In this document: positions 55,635 through 64,000 of the stretch, piece after piece
How positions within the stretch are numbered: the first letter of the stretch is position 1
Layout of the letters: each line of letters starts with the position of its first letter
From: Nocardiopsis_B mangrovi
Lineage (GTDB): Bacteria; Actinomycetota; Actinomycetes; Streptosporangiales; Streptosporangiaceae
Assembly: GCF_042653925.1 (NCBI RefSeq)
Contig: NZ_JBHSFQ010000028.1
Location: forward strand, 1 to 64,000
Direction of reading: 5' to 3'
Length of the DNA stretch: 64,000 nt
Translations under genes and position numbers: made by a program
Notes under the pieces: generated by a model
The model's input: only the letters and a program-made list of their open reading frames with translations
Told to the model about the DNA's origin: nothing
Databases searched by the model: none

Positions 55635-55895
55635 GGACGTGAACCTCCGGTGGACGGGGCTGTCGGGCATCGCGCAGGTGACCCCCGCGTACAGCCACCG
55701 CCCATCAGCGGTAACTCTAGCCGAGGACGGCCGTCCCGGGGCCCGGCGCTGCCCGAAGCCCGCGCCCTCGGCCGCCCGCCGGATGCGGGGGCGGGGAACG
55801 CCCGGGCCTGATCCGTGGTTGGGTAGACGTCTGACGGGACGGGTGCGGGGCGCCGCGTCCCCGCGGACGCGGACTCACTCGGGAGCGGATGGCCG

Positions 55896-56579
55896 GTGCA
55901 CATCGTCATATTGGGCTGCGGGCGGGTGGGGTCGACGCTCGCGCACACACTGGAGGACATGGGACACACGGTCGCCGTGATCGACCAGGACCCCGACGCG
56001 TTCCGGCGGCTGCGGCCGGCCACGGCGCAGGCCGCGGTCCGCGGCGTGGGGCACGACCGCGACGTCCTGGCGGCCGCCGGCATCGCGACGGCGTCGGCGT
56101 TCGCCGCCGTGAGCAGCGGTGACAACTCCAACATCATCTCCGCTCGGGTGGCCCGGGAGACCTTCGGGGTCGAGAACGTGGTGGCGCGCATCTACGACCC
56201 GCGGCGCGCCGAGGTCTACCAGCGGCTGGGCATCCCCACGGTGGGCACCGTGCACTGGACCGCCGACACCATCCTGCGCCGGCTCGTCCCGGGGTCGGCG
56301 GGGCTGGACGTGGGTCCGCTGTGGCGCGACCCCTCGGGCACCCTCGTGATGACCGAGGCCCCGGTGACCGCCGACTGGGTGGACCACCGGGTGGAACGGC
56401 TGGAGGCCGCCGCGCAGGTACGCGTGGCCTACGTGGTGCGCGGCGGGGAGATCCTGCTGCCGCGCGGCGATGAGGCGCTGCGCGCGGGCGACGTGCTGCA
56501 CGTCCTCGTGCGCGCCGCCGACGCCCAGGGGCTGAGGGCGCGGCTGGGCGCCCGCGACGGGGAGAGGCAGGGCCGGTAG
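55896..56579 (+). CDS. TrkA family potassium channel/uptake regulatory protein
   Basis: A 227-aa cytoplasmic RCK protein. The N-terminal Rossmann domain (MHIVILGCGRVGSTLAHTLE, VAVIDQDPDAF) binds NAD(H) or ATP. The C-terminal RCK_C lobe ends with LRAGDVLHVLVRAAD. Such proteins gate Trk/Ktr K+ transporters. Start GTG 55896. It is followed, with no gap, by a second TrkA-like gene. No membrane subunit is present in this window, so the partner channel must be elsewhere. Confidence 0.92.
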   Translation: MHIVILGCGRVGSTLAHTLEDMGHTVAVIDQDPDAFRRLRPATAQAAVRGVGHDRDVLAAAGIATASAFAAVSSGDNSNIISARVARETFGVENVVARIYDPRRAEVYQRLGIPTVGTVHWTADTILRRLVPGSAGLDVGPLWRDPSGTLVMTEAPVTADWVDHRVERLEAAAQVRVAYVVRGGEILLPRGDEALRAGDVLHVLVRAADAQGLRARLGARDGERQGR

Positions 56580-57254
56580 ATGCGGGTCGCGATCGCGGGG
56601 GCGGGCGGCGTCGGGCGCTCCATCGCCGCCGAGCTGAGTGACAGCGGACACGAAGTGCTGCTGATCGACCGCGCCACCCGGGCCATCGGCGTGGACGAGC
56701 TGCCGCGGGCGGAATGGCTGCTGGCCGACGCCTGCGAACTGGCCTCGCTGGAGGACGCCCGGCTGGCCGACTTCGACGCCGTGGTCGCCGCGAGCGGCGA
56801 CGACAAGGTGAACCTGGTGGTGTCGCTGCTGGCCAAGCGGGAGTTCGGAGTGGGGCGGGTGATCGCGCGGATCAACGATCCGCGCAACGAGTGGCTGTTC
56901 ACCGACGCGTGGGGCGTGGACGTTGCGGTGTCGCCGCCGCGGCTCATCGCGGCGCTGGTCGACGAGCCCGTCGCGGAGGAGGCGGAGGACGGACCGGATG
57001 CGCGGGATCCGGCGCTGCCGGAGACCGACCTGCTGGAATTCACCCTTCCCCCGGAATCCCCGCACGCCGGACGGCACGTGCGCGACCTGCTGACGGAGCT
57101 GCCCGAGGGCATCGTCCTGGTCGCGGTGGTGCGCGGCGGCGGCGTGCGCCCGCCGTCCCCCGACACCCTGCTGGCCCCGGGTGACGACCTCGTCTTCCTC
57201 AGCAGCGCGGATTCGGTGGACGAACTCGACACCCTGCTCGCGCCGGGCGCGTAG
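56580..57254 (+). CDS. Second TrkA family potassium regulatory protein
   Basis: A 224-aa RCK protein paralogous to its neighbour: MRVAIAGAGGVGRSIAAEL, EVLLIDRATRAI, VVAASGDDKVNLVVSLLAKR, and an RCK_C lobe with LLAPGDDLVFLSSADSVDE. Its ATG follows the TAG of the first gene directly, so the two are almost certainly translated together and may form a hetero-octameric ring. It carries an acidic insert (AEEAEDGPDARDP) between the lobes. Confidence 0.92.
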   Translation: MRVAIAGAGGVGRSIAAELSDSGHEVLLIDRATRAIGVDELPRAEWLLADACELASLEDARLADFDAVVAASGDDKVNLVVSLLAKREFGVGRVIARINDPRNEWLFTDAWGVDVAVSPPRLIAALVDEPVAEEAEDGPDARDPALPETDLLEFTLPPESPHAGRHVRDLLTELPEGIVLVAVVRGGGVRPPSPDTLLAPGDDLVFLSSADSVDELDTLLAPGA

Positions 57255-57290
57255 GAGGACCGCCGGAGCCGTTCGGGTCCGGCCGGCCGG

Positions 57291-58196
57291 TCATGCGCTT
57301 CGGGGCGGGGGGCCGGCGGTCTCCATCGGGGTGCGGCCGCGGGTGAGCAGCCAGACCATGGCGGCCAGGGCCGCGACCTGGAGCGGCCAGCCCATGGCGA
57401 TCTTGGAGACGCCGAGCCACGCGAAGGTGTTGGCGATCCCGAACGACTCGGCGGCCCAGAGGGGCAGCTGCACGGCCACGCGGACGACGCACGGCAGGAT
57501 GAGCAGCCAGGTCAGCCGGGAGCTGAGCCGGACAACGGCGGGGTTCTCCCGCCACCCCGTGGGGTCGCCGGTGACGGCGCCGATCAGCAGGCCGATGGCG
57601 GGCCAGCGGACGACGATCGATAGGGTCAGCACCGCCGCGTAGACGGCGTTGTAGATGATGCCGGGCAGCGCGAAGTCCTCGGCGTTGCCGCTGCGGAGCG
57701 CGAAGACCGCGGCGATGCCGATGCCGAAGAGGCTGTTGACGACGAACTGCACCGAGGAGCGCTGCACGAGCCGGGCGACGGCGAGCAGGACCGAGAAGCC
57801 GACCCCCAGCGCCAGGGCCAGCCGGAGATCCTGGGCGATCATGTAGGTGACGGTGAAGGTCAGGGTGGGGATCGCCGCTTCGACCATGCCGCGCTTGCCG
57901 CCCAGCGCCTTGGCGAGCTGCCCCCGGACCACCGCCTCGACGGTGTCCTCCGAGACCGGCGCCTCGGCGGTGGCGTCGCCGCCGGGGCGGTCCTGCCCTT
58001 CGTGCCCTTCGCGCCCCTCGTGCTCCTCGTGCTCCTCGTGGTCCGCCCGACCGGGCCGCCCGCGCTGCCCGTCCGACGCGGCGGCCTGCGGCGCCGCAGC
58101 GGCGCCGGAGCCCTCGCGGGCCGGACCCGAGGGGTCGGGTGCGCGGCCGCCGGCCCCGTTTGCGGCCGCGTCGACGGACCGCTGCTGCTCGGTCAT
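57291..58196 (-). CDS. DUF3159 membrane protein
   Basis: A 301-aa protein with a disordered 80-residue N-terminus containing a His/Glu-rich repeat (HEEHEEHEGREGHEGQ) and then a DUF3159 membrane region with about five helices: VEAAIPTLTFTVTYMIAQDL, ALALGVGFSVLLAVARLVQR, FALPGIIYNAVYAAVLTLSI. The family is actinobacterial and of unknown function; distant similarity to intracellular septation-type proteins has been noted. ATG 58196 follows GGAGCAGC. A TAGGGT -10 at 58231-58236 (complement) would give a leader of about 30 nt. Confidence 0.87.
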   Translation of the reverse strand: MTEQQRSVDAAANGAGGRAPDPSGPAREGSGAAAAPQAAASDGQRGRPGRADHEEHEEHEGREGHEGQDRPGGDATAEAPVSEDTVEAVVRGQLAKALGGKRGMVEAAIPTLTFTVTYMIAQDLRLALALGVGFSVLLAVARLVQRSSVQFVVNSLFGIGIAAVFALRSGNAEDFALPGIIYNAVYAAVLTLSIVVRWPAIGLLIGAVTGDPTGWRENPAVVRLSSRLTWLLILPCVVRVAVQLPLWAAESFGIANTFAWLGVSKIAMGWPLQVAALAAMVWLLTRGRTPMETAGPPPRSA

Positions 58197-58544
58197 GCTG
58201 CTCCAGAATTCGGCATCGGATGTCCTTCCCACCCTAGGTCACCGACCCTCGGCACGGGGATCCTTCCACGCCGCACGGGGCGCGCCCGTCGCGACCGCCG
58301 CTCCCCCGGTGAGCGCTTCGGGCGCGGGCCGGGCGGCGCGCCCGCGGGACGAGGCCGGTCGACCGGGCGGCCCCTCCTGACGGTCCCGTGAAGCGGTTCG
58401 AGGAGGGCGCTCGCCGTGTCCGCGGCGGGATGGCGCCGAGCGCCTGTGAACCCCGCCGGCGGTCTGCTCCACTGCGCTCGGCACACCCGGAACCCGTCGC
58501 GTAGGCTGGCCGCAGACCGCCACCGCCACGGCTGGGAGAGCCCG
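58197..58544. other. 348-bp divergent control region (DUF3159 / serpin)
   Basis: Two -10-like hexamers point outward: TAGGGT on the - strand (58236-58231) for DUF3159 and TAGGCT on the + strand (58502-58507) for the serpin gene. Between them I see no gene, repeat or structured element. Confidence 0.5.
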
Positions 58545-59639
58545 ATGCGAGTGTCCCTGCGCCCCGACCACCTCGGATTCGCCTCGCGGTTGCAGTCCCG
58601 GATCGCCGCGCGGTCCCCCGGCACCGGGCTGGTGTGGTCGCCCTACTCCGTCGCCGGCGCACTGGGCCTGGTGGCCACCGGCGCCCGCGGGACCACGCGC
58701 GACGAGCTCGCCCGCCTCCTGGGCGGCGACATCGACGCCGAACTCGCGGCGCTCGACGACGCCGTCACCGGCGGCCCCGAACTCGCCACCGCCACCGGCC
58801 TGTGGGTCCGCGACACCCTGACGCTGCGCCCCGGGTTCGAGGCCGCCCTGCGCGCCCGCCCCGGCTCCGCCGTCCACACGGCCGACTTCGCCGGCGCCCC
58901 CGAATCCGTGCGCCGAACGGTCAACGGCTTCATCGCCAAGGCCACCCGCGACCTCATCCCCGAACTGCTGCCGCCCGGCGGGATCGACACCGGCACGCAG
59001 GCGCTGCTGGCCAACGCCCTGTGGGTGCGGATGCGGTGGGTCGTCCCCTTCGACCCCGCCGAGACCCGCGACCTCGACTTCCACGCCCCCAGGGGCACCC
59101 GCTCGCTGCCGATGATGCGCCGCCGCGCGCGGATGCCCCTGGCGCAGACCGCCGGGTGGCGCATGGCCACCCTGCCGGGCGGCGACGACCTCGCGCTCGA
59201 CATCCTGCTGCCCGACGATCCCGGCGCCGCCCCTCTCCCCGAGGCCGACACCCTGACCGCGCTGTACCGCGCGGCCGCCCCCACCGAGGTCGCACTCGCG
59301 CTCCCCCGGTTCGACCTCACCCACCGGGCCGAACTCGCCCCCGCGGTCGCCGCGCTCGGGGCGGGCACGGTCTTCACCGATTCCGCCGACCTCAGCGGTA
59401 TCTCGGAGCACCCGCTGCGCATCGACCAGGTCGTGCACGAGGCGCGGCTGCGGGTCGACGAGAAGGGCGCCGAGGGCGCCGCCGCGACCGCCGTGCTCAT
59501 GCCCACGGCGGCGATGGTGCCCGCGCCGCCGGTGGGCTTCACGGCCGACCGCCCCTTCGGATTCGTCCTGCGCCGCCGCGCGGCGGTCCTCTTCCTGGGC
59601 ATCGTGGCCGACCCGGTCGACCCGGGTCCCGCCGGCTGA
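58545..59639 (+). CDS. Serpin family serine protease inhibitor
   Basis: A 364-aa serpin, close to the minimal fold length. Conserved blocks are NALWVRMRWVVPFDP (about 158-171), LPRFDLTHRAELAPAVAALG, TDSADLSGIS, IDQVVHEARLRVDEKG and the C-terminal DRPFGFVLRRRAAVLFLGIV. The reactive-centre hinge EKGAEGAAATA (306-316) has the small residues needed for loop insertion, so it should be inhibitory. Counting from the hinge puts P1-P1' near A322-A323, suggesting subtilisin- or elastase-like targets. No signal peptide is visible, implying a cytoplasmic location. ATG 58545 has GGGAGAG upstream. Thermopin of Thermobifida fusca is a known relative in this group. Confidence 0.9.
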   Translation: MRVSLRPDHLGFASRLQSRIAARSPGTGLVWSPYSVAGALGLVATGARGTTRDELARLLGGDIDAELAALDDAVTGGPELATATGLWVRDTLTLRPGFEAALRARPGSAVHTADFAGAPESVRRTVNGFIAKATRDLIPELLPPGGIDTGTQALLANALWVRMRWVVPFDPAETRDLDFHAPRGTRSLPMMRRRARMPLAQTAGWRMATLPGGDDLALDILLPDDPGAAPLPEADTLTALYRAAAPTEVALALPRFDLTHRAELAPAVAALGAGTVFTDSADLSGISEHPLRIDQVVHEARLRVDEKGAEGAAATAVLMPTAAMVPAPPVGFTADRPFGFVLRRRAAVLFLGIVADPVDPGPAG

Positions 59640-59715
59640 GCGGAGCGGCCGCCCTTGGTCCGGGGCGGGCGGGGTACCGCACCTCCGGCCGCCCCGCTCC
59701 GCGGCGCGGGAGCGG

Positions 59716-60255
59716 TCAGATGCGGCCGAACGGGGCAGCGTAGCGGAAGGTGCCCGCCATCGCGTCGGTGTGCGCGGTGAGCGTGCGCACCTGGAAGTAG
59801 GCGCCCCACGAGGCGTCCGGCGCGACCACGCCGTGGTCGGCGGCCGGGCGGAAGCCGAAGCGCGCGTAGAACGCGGGCTCGCCGAGCAGCGCCACCAGGG
59901 GCTCGCCGAGCGCGTCGGCGGCGCCCAGCACCGCGTGCATCAGCGCCGACCCCACGCCCGCCCCCTGGTGGCCGGGGTCGACGCTCACCGGCCCCAGCCC
60001 CAGGGCCGGGAGGTCGCCCACCGCGCCCCGGGTGCACACGACGTGGCCCACCACCCCGCCGCCGGACTCGACCGCGACCAGGGACAGCTCCGGGATCCAC
60101 CCGGGATCGGCCCGCAGCCGCCCCACGAGCGTCGCCTCGCCGGGATCCCCGCCCGGCTCCGCGGGCGGAGCGGAATGCTCGGCCCCCGCGAACGCGGCGG
60201 CCGTGACCGCCCGGATGGCGGGGATGTCATCGGGTGTCTCGCGTCTGATCAGCAT
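59716..60255 (-). CDS. GNAT family N-acetyltransferase
   Basis: A 179-aa acetyltransferase. The acetyl-CoA site is the VDPGHQGAGVGSALMHAVL segment, preceded by VVGHVVCTRG and LGLGPVSV; FYARFGFRPAADHGV near the end is typical of YhbS-like members. The acceptor is unknown. Start ATG 60255. It is downstream of, and on the opposite strand from, the serpin gene, and 67 bp from the DUF3710 stop on the same strand. Confidence 0.9.
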   Translation of the reverse strand: MLIRRETPDDIPAIRAVTAAAFAGAEHSAPPAEPGGDPGEATLVGRLRADPGWIPELSLVAVESGGGVVGHVVCTRGAVGDLPALGLGPVSVDPGHQGAGVGSALMHAVLGAADALGEPLVALLGEPAFYARFGFRPAADHGVVAPDASWGAYFQVRTLTAHTDAMAGTFRYAAPFGRI

Positions 60256-60322
60256 GGAGAGATGCTGATCCTTCCCGGTACGCCCCGCAACGGGTTTTTC
60301 CGGCGGGGCGCCCGGCCGCGGG

Positions 60323-61267
60323 TCAGAACCCGCCGCCTCCGCCGCCGCCGGAGTCGCCGCCGGACGACCCGGACGAGTCGGCGGCGGCCGACCCGGAACC
60401 ACCGGGCTCGGCGCGGTCGGCGTCCACGGTGCCGGGCTCGTCCTGGTCCGCCGGCGGCGCCGGGATGCCCGGGTCGGGGGTGGCCGAGGCGGGGTCGGCC
60501 GGCGGGGGCGCGGCGGGGCCGGGGCCGGGCGGCTGGACCGCCGGGTCGGCCTGGGGCGCAGCGGTGCGGCCGCCCGAAGCGGCCAGGGACTTCTGGACCT
60601 CCGGCGGGACGGTGATCTCCAGCAGGTCGCGCGGGGGGACCGGGCTGTCGCCGCGGACCACCACCACACCCTGGAACAGCGCGTCGATCGCCGCCATGGC
60701 CTCGGGCTTGACGGCCGCGTCGCCGCGGACCACCCCCCGCAGCACCCAGCGCGGCCCGTCAACACCGATGAACCGCACCCGCTGGCCGAGCTGGTGGCCC
60801 TGCTCGTTCTTGCGCCCCTCGACGGGGACGACCGCGCGCAGCTCGGTGCCGAACGCACCGTCGAAGTCCTCGACCTTGCCGCCCTGCCCGGTGACCTGGC
60901 TGCGCAATTCGTCGCGCAGCTCGTCCCACACCCCGCTGGACTTGGGGGCGGCGAACGGCTGGATCTGGAGCGCGGAGTTGCCCTGGATCAGGGTGACGCC
61001 GATGATCTGCTGGCCGCGCCGGCTGCCCTGGCCCCGCTGGTTGGCGACGTTCACCTGGATCTCCGTGCCGGGCTGGATCGGCACCCGGATCGCCCCCAGA
61101 TCCATCCGGCGCACGTCGGGAGCGTCCTCGGAGGCGTCCCAGGGGCCCGCGGCCCGGTGGCGGTCGGCCTCCTTCTCGGGCTCGGGCGGCGCGCTCCGCC
61201 GTTCGACGACCTCGGCGGTGTCGGCGGCGCCGGCCCCGTCGTTCTTCTTGCGTCGGCGTCCGAACAC
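60323..61267 (-). CDS. DUF3710 domain protein
   Basis: A 314-aa protein with a basic start (MFGRRRKKND), a DUF3710 domain at about 45-235 (GAIRVPIQPGTEIQVNVANQ, ALQIQPFAAPKSSGVWDELR, RVRFIGVDGPRWVLRGVV) and a Pro/Ala- then Ser/Gly-rich tail. The family is nearly always found beside dut in actinobacteria, and its role is unknown. GTG 61267 has GGGAGAGG upstream. It is probably expressed downstream of dut although a hairpin lies between. Confidence 0.88.
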   Translation of the reverse strand: MFGRRRKKNDGAGAADTAEVVERRSAPPEPEKEADRHRAAGPWDASEDAPDVRRMDLGAIRVPIQPGTEIQVNVANQRGQGSRRGQQIIGVTLIQGNSALQIQPFAAPKSSGVWDELRDELRSQVTGQGGKVEDFDGAFGTELRAVVPVEGRKNEQGHQLGQRVRFIGVDGPRWVLRGVVRGDAAVKPEAMAAIDALFQGVVVVRGDSPVPPRDLLEITVPPEVQKSLAASGGRTAAPQADPAVQPPGPGPAAPPPADPASATPDPGIPAPPADQDEPGTVDADRAEPGGSGSAAADSSGSSGGDSGGGGGGGF

Positions 61268-61290
61268 GCCTCACACCTCTCCCCATAGCC

Positions 61291-61313
61291 GGGCCCCGGT
61301 GGCGCCGGGGCCC
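61291..61313 (-). terminator. Hairpin between dut and the DUF3710 gene
   Basis: Arms gggccccgg (61291-61299) and ccggggccc (61305-61313), loop of five, directly after the dut stop. Confidence 0.55.
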
Positions 61314-61320
61314 GTGGTCC

Positions 61321-61794
61321 TCATCTGTGTGCCGCGTGGCCGCCGGTGGATCCGAAGCCGTCCGTGCCGCGCACGGAATCGGGCAGGTCCCCGACCTCGC
61401 GGAAGATCGCGTACTCGACCCGCTGGACGACCAGCTGCGCGATGCGGTCGCCGCGGGTGAGCTTGACCGGGGCCGCGGTGTCGGTGTTGAGCAGGGTCAC
61501 CCGGATCTCGCCACGGTACCCGGAATCGACGGTCCCGGGGGCGTTGACGAGGGTCAGCCCGTGCCGCGCGGCGAGGCCCGAGCGCGGGTGGACGAACGCC
61601 GCGTAGCCGTCGGGGAGCGCGATCGCGATCCCGGTGCGGACGGTCGCCCGCTGCCCGGGGTCGAGCACCGCGTCCTCGGCGGTGACGAGGTCGGCTCCGG
61701 CGTCGCCGGGACGGGCGTAACCGGGGACGGGCAGATCAGGGTCGAGGCGGCGGATCAGGATCTCCACGCGACCGCCGAGGGTATCGCTACTCAC
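61321..61794 (-). CDS. dut: Deoxyuridine 5'-triphosphate nucleotidohydrolase
   Basis: Hydrolyses dUTP to dUMP, keeping uracil out of DNA and feeding dTMP synthesis. The 157-aa trimeric dUTPase has all five motifs: GDAGADL, PRSGLAARHGL, NAPGTVDSGYRGEI (with the catalytic Asp), RGDRIAQLVVQ and GTDGFGSTGG. Two in-frame GTGs exist (61800 and 61794). A TAAGCT box eight bases before 61794 favours the latter and a leaderless message. Confidence 0.94.
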   Translation of the reverse strand: MSSDTLGGRVEILIRRLDPDLPVPGYARPGDAGADLVTAEDAVLDPGQRATVRTGIAIALPDGYAAFVHPRSGLAARHGLTLVNAPGTVDSGYRGEIRVTLLNTDTAAPVKLTRGDRIAQLVVQRVEYAIFREVGDLPDSVRGTDGFGSTGGHAAHR

Positions 61795-61836
61795 ACTCAC
61801 CGAGCTTAGCGCGGACCGCCGTCGCGGCGGACGCAC

Positions 61837-61872
61837 GCGCGGGCCGCCCCGCCGGGACGGGGCGGCCCGCGC
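61837..61872 (-). terminator. Terminator of valS
   Basis: 14-bp perfect arms (gcgcgggccgcccc and its complement) with an 8-base loop, immediately beyond the valS stop. Confidence 0.75.
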
Positions 61873-61884
61873 GCGTCGCGGGTG

Positions 61885-64000
61885 TCACTCGGCGGGTACG
61901 GGCAGGGTGACGTCGACCCGGAGGTCGGTGTCGTCGGCCACGAACTCCAGGGCGGCGGCGCGCCCGGCCGCCGCGATGTCGTCGGCCGCGACCCGGGCGT
62001 CGGCCGCCTGCTTGCCGCGGACGACCACGCGCTCGACCTCGGCGCGCATGGACAGCTTCGCCTCGGACTTGGCCTTGCGCACGGCGCGCAGCACCGCCGA
62101 CGTGGCGCTGAGGACCCCGGGATCGCCGCTCTGGGCGGCGGCCCGGAACTCCGCGGCGTCGGGCCACGGCTCGGCGTGCACGGAGGTGTCCCGCCACCAG
62201 GACCACACCTCGTCGGCGACGAACGGCAGGAACGGGGCGAAGAGCCGGTGCAGCGCCGACAGCGCGATGAACAGCGCCCCGCGCGCCGAGGCGCCCGCCG
62301 CCGTTTCGGTGTCGTAGGCGCGGGCCTTGACGAGTTCCAGGTAGTCGTCGCAGAACTCCCAGAAGAACCGCTCGGTGTGCTCCAGGGCGCGGGTGTGGTC
62401 GTAGGACTCGAAGGCGGCGGTGGCGTCCTCGACGACGTCGGCCAGCGCGGCGAGCATGGCGCGGTCCAGCGGCTCGGTGACCGCGGCGGGGTCGGCCGAG
62501 GTCTCCTCGCCGGCCACCGACAGCGCGAACTTGCTGGCGTTGAGGATCTTGATGGAGAGCCGGCGGCCGACCTTCATCTGGCCCTCGTCGAGCGCGGTGT
62601 CGGTGCCCAGCCGTCCGCTGGCCGCCCAGTAGCGGATCGCGTCGGAGCTGTACCGCTCCAGCAGGTCGATCGGGGTGACGACGTTGCCCTTGGACTTCGA
62701 CATCTTCTTGCGGTCGGGGTCGAGGATCCACCCCGAGATCGCGGTCGTGCGCCAGGGCAGGCTGCCGTGCTCGAAGTGGGCGCGCACCACGGTGGAGAAC
62801 AGCCAGGTGCGGATGATGTCCTGGCCCTGGGGGCGCAGGTCCATCGGGAAGACGCGCTCGAAGAGGTCGTTGTCGCGCTCCCAGCCGCCGACGATCTGCG
62901 GCGACAGCGAGGAGGTGGCCCAGGTGTCCATGACGTCGGGGTCGCCGGTGAACCCGCCGGGCACGCCCCGCTGGTCCTCGGTGTACCCGGCGGGCGCCTC
63001 GGAGCTGGGGTCGACCGGCAGCGCGGCCTCATCGGGCAGCAGCGGGGAGTCGTAGCCGGGGTTGCCGTCGGCGTCGAGCGGATACCAGACCGGGAAGGGC
63101 ACGCCGAAGAATCGCTGGCGGCTGATCAGCCAGTCGCCGTTGAGCCCGCCGACCCAGTGGTCGTAGCGCGAGCGCATGTGCGCGGGGTGCCAGGTCAGCT
63201 CGGCGCCGCGGGCGAGCAGGGCGTCGCGCACCTCGGTGTCGCGGCCGCCGTTGCGGATGTACCACTGCCGCGTGGTGACGATCTCCAGCGGCTTGTCGCC
63301 CTTTTCGTAGAACTTCACCGGGTGGGTGATGGGCTTGGGGTCGCCGATCAGGTCGCCGGAGGCGCGCAGGAGTCCGACCACGCGCTCGCGGGCGGTGTGC
63401 ACCGTCGCCCCGGCGAGCCCGGCGTAGGCCGCGCGGGCGTCGTCGGAGTCGATACCCGGCGGGGGCTCGGCGACGATCCGGCCGTCCCAGCCGATGATGG
63501 GGCGGGTCTCCAGATTGAGCTCGCGCCACCAGGTGACATCGGTGGTGTCGCCGAAGGTGCAGATCATGGCGATCCCGGAGCCCTTCTCCGGGTCGGCGAG
63601 GCGGTGCGCCCTGACCGGGACCTCGACACCGAAGACCGGGGTGCGCACGGTCGAGCCGAACAGCCCCGCGTAGCGCTCGTCGTCGGGGTGGGCCACCAGC
63701 GCCACGCAGGCGGGGATGAGCTCGGGGCGCGTGGTCTCGATCTCGACGGTGCCGCCGTCGGGGCGGTGGAAGGAGACCTTGTGGTAGGCGCTGGGGCGCT
63801 CGCGGTCCTCCAGCTCGGCCTGCGCCACGGCGGTGCGGAAGGTGACGTCCCACAGGGTCGGCGCCTCGGCCATGTACGCCTCGCCGCGCGCCAGGTTGCG
63901 CAGGAACGCGCGCTGGGCGGCGGTCCGCGAGGCGTCGTCGATCGTGGCGTAGGTGTAGCGCCAGTCGACGCTGAGCCCGAGCCGGCGCCAGATGCCCTCG
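61885..64000 (-). CDS. valS: Valyl-tRNA synthetase (5' end off window)
   Basis: Charges tRNA-Val. The class Ia synthetase is truncated at the right edge; about 705 C-terminal residues are present and the HIGH motif lies outside. Visible parts are the editing (CP1) domain (VEIETTRPELIPACVALVAH, SGIAMICTFGDTTDV), the WYIRNGG and HWVGGLNGDWLISRQRFFG segments, the KMSKS loop (DRKKMSKSKGNVVTP) and the anticodon-binding helices. No internal interruption is seen. A hairpin follows the stop. Confidence 0.95.
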   Translation of the reverse strand, partial: EGIWRRLGLSVDWRYTYATIDDASRTAAQRAFLRNLARGEAYMAEAPTLWDVTFRTAVAQAELEDRERPSAYHKVSFHRPDGGTVEIETTRPELIPACVALVAHPDDERYAGLFGSTVRTPVFGVEVPVRAHRLADPEKGSGIAMICTFGDTTDVTWWRELNLETRPIIGWDGRIVAEPPPGIDSDDARAAYAGLAGATVHTARERVVGLLRASGDLIGDPKPITHPVKFYEKGDKPLEIVTTRQWYIRNGGRDTEVRDALLARGAELTWHPAHMRSRYDHWVGGLNGDWLISRQRFFGVPFPVWYPLDADGNPGYDSPLLPDEAALPVDPSSEAPAGYTEDQRGVPGGFTGDPDVMDTWATSSLSPQIVGGWERDNDLFERVFPMDLRPQGQDIIRTWLFSTVVRAHFEHGSLPWRTTAISGWILDPDRKKMSKSKGNVVTPIDLLERYSSDAIRYWAASGRLGTDTALDEGQMKVGRRLSIKILNASKFALSVAGEETSADPAAVTEPLDRAMLAALADVVEDATAAFESYDHTRALEHTERFFWEFCDDYLELVKARAYDTETAAGASARGALFIALSALHRLFAPFLPFVADEVWSWWRDTSVHAEPWPDAAEFRAAAQSGDPGVLSATSAVLRAVRKAKSEAKLSMRAEVERVVVRGKQAADARVAADDIAAAGRAAALEFVADDTDLRVDVTLPVPAE

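Overview
The window is high-GC actinobacterial chromosome. Coding frames have strongly G/C-biased third positions, and many genes start with GTG or TTG. Several families are typical of Actinomycetota: DUF3000, DUF3710, DUF3159, an F420-type LLM oxidoreductase, an actinobacterial HemQ and a mycobacterial-type sulfite reductase. A serpin gene together with the overall gene set fits Nocardiopsaceae (Nocardiopsis, Thermobifida and relatives), but the family assignment is inference. I see no rRNA, tRNA, insertion sequence, prophage or CRISPR array. It reads as ordinary core chromosome with several accessory cassettes.

Layout, 0-20 kb: a YihY/BrkB membrane protein cut by the left edge. A sulfate-assimilation operon follows: a putative cysteine-sensing leader peptide, sirA, a small zinc-ribbon protein, cysH and a sirohydrochlorin chelatase. 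Next come an AidB-like acyl-CoA dehydrogenase, a RibD-C reductase, a GntR/HutC regulator, msrB and phospholipid synthesis (psd-pssA). The coproporphyrin-dependent heme genes hemQ, hemG and hemE follow, with a DUF4349 lipoprotein gene inserted between hemG and hemE. A DUF3000 protein and an RNase D-like protein close this part.

20-36 kb: a TPR protein, the fadA-fadB beta-oxidation operon, an MMPL exporter divergent from its probable TetR repressor, a membrane zinc metallopeptidase, ferredoxin-NADP reductase, dxs, a mismatch-specific DNA glycosylase, a TauE/SafE permease, and an aldo/keto reductase divergent from a MmyB-type regulator.

36-50 kb: a GH114 lipoprotein, a xylose-type sugar ABC transporter (binding protein, single-domain ATPase, permease) beside a ROK repressor, two adjacent P-loop kinases, an S9 peptidase, and aconitase with a tandem repeat and promoter upstream.

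50-64 kb: an ECF sigma factor, a zinc-binding membrane anti-sigma protein and a two-gene ABC exporter in one tightly coupled operon. Then a TrmA/RumA-type RNA methyltransferase, two TrkA-like K+ regulators, DUF3159, the serpin, a GNAT acetyltransferase, DUF3710, dut, and valS cut by the right edge.

Most transcription units end in strong GC-rich inverted repeats without a U-tract. Many genes have a TANNNT-like -10 hexamer six to eight bases before the start codon, suggesting frequent leaderless translation. The observations most worth follow-up are the leaderless leader peptide before sirA, the sigma/anti-sigma/ABC cassette with a large uncharacterised C-terminal domain, the tandem operator-like repeat before acnA, and the apparently cytoplasmic serpin.
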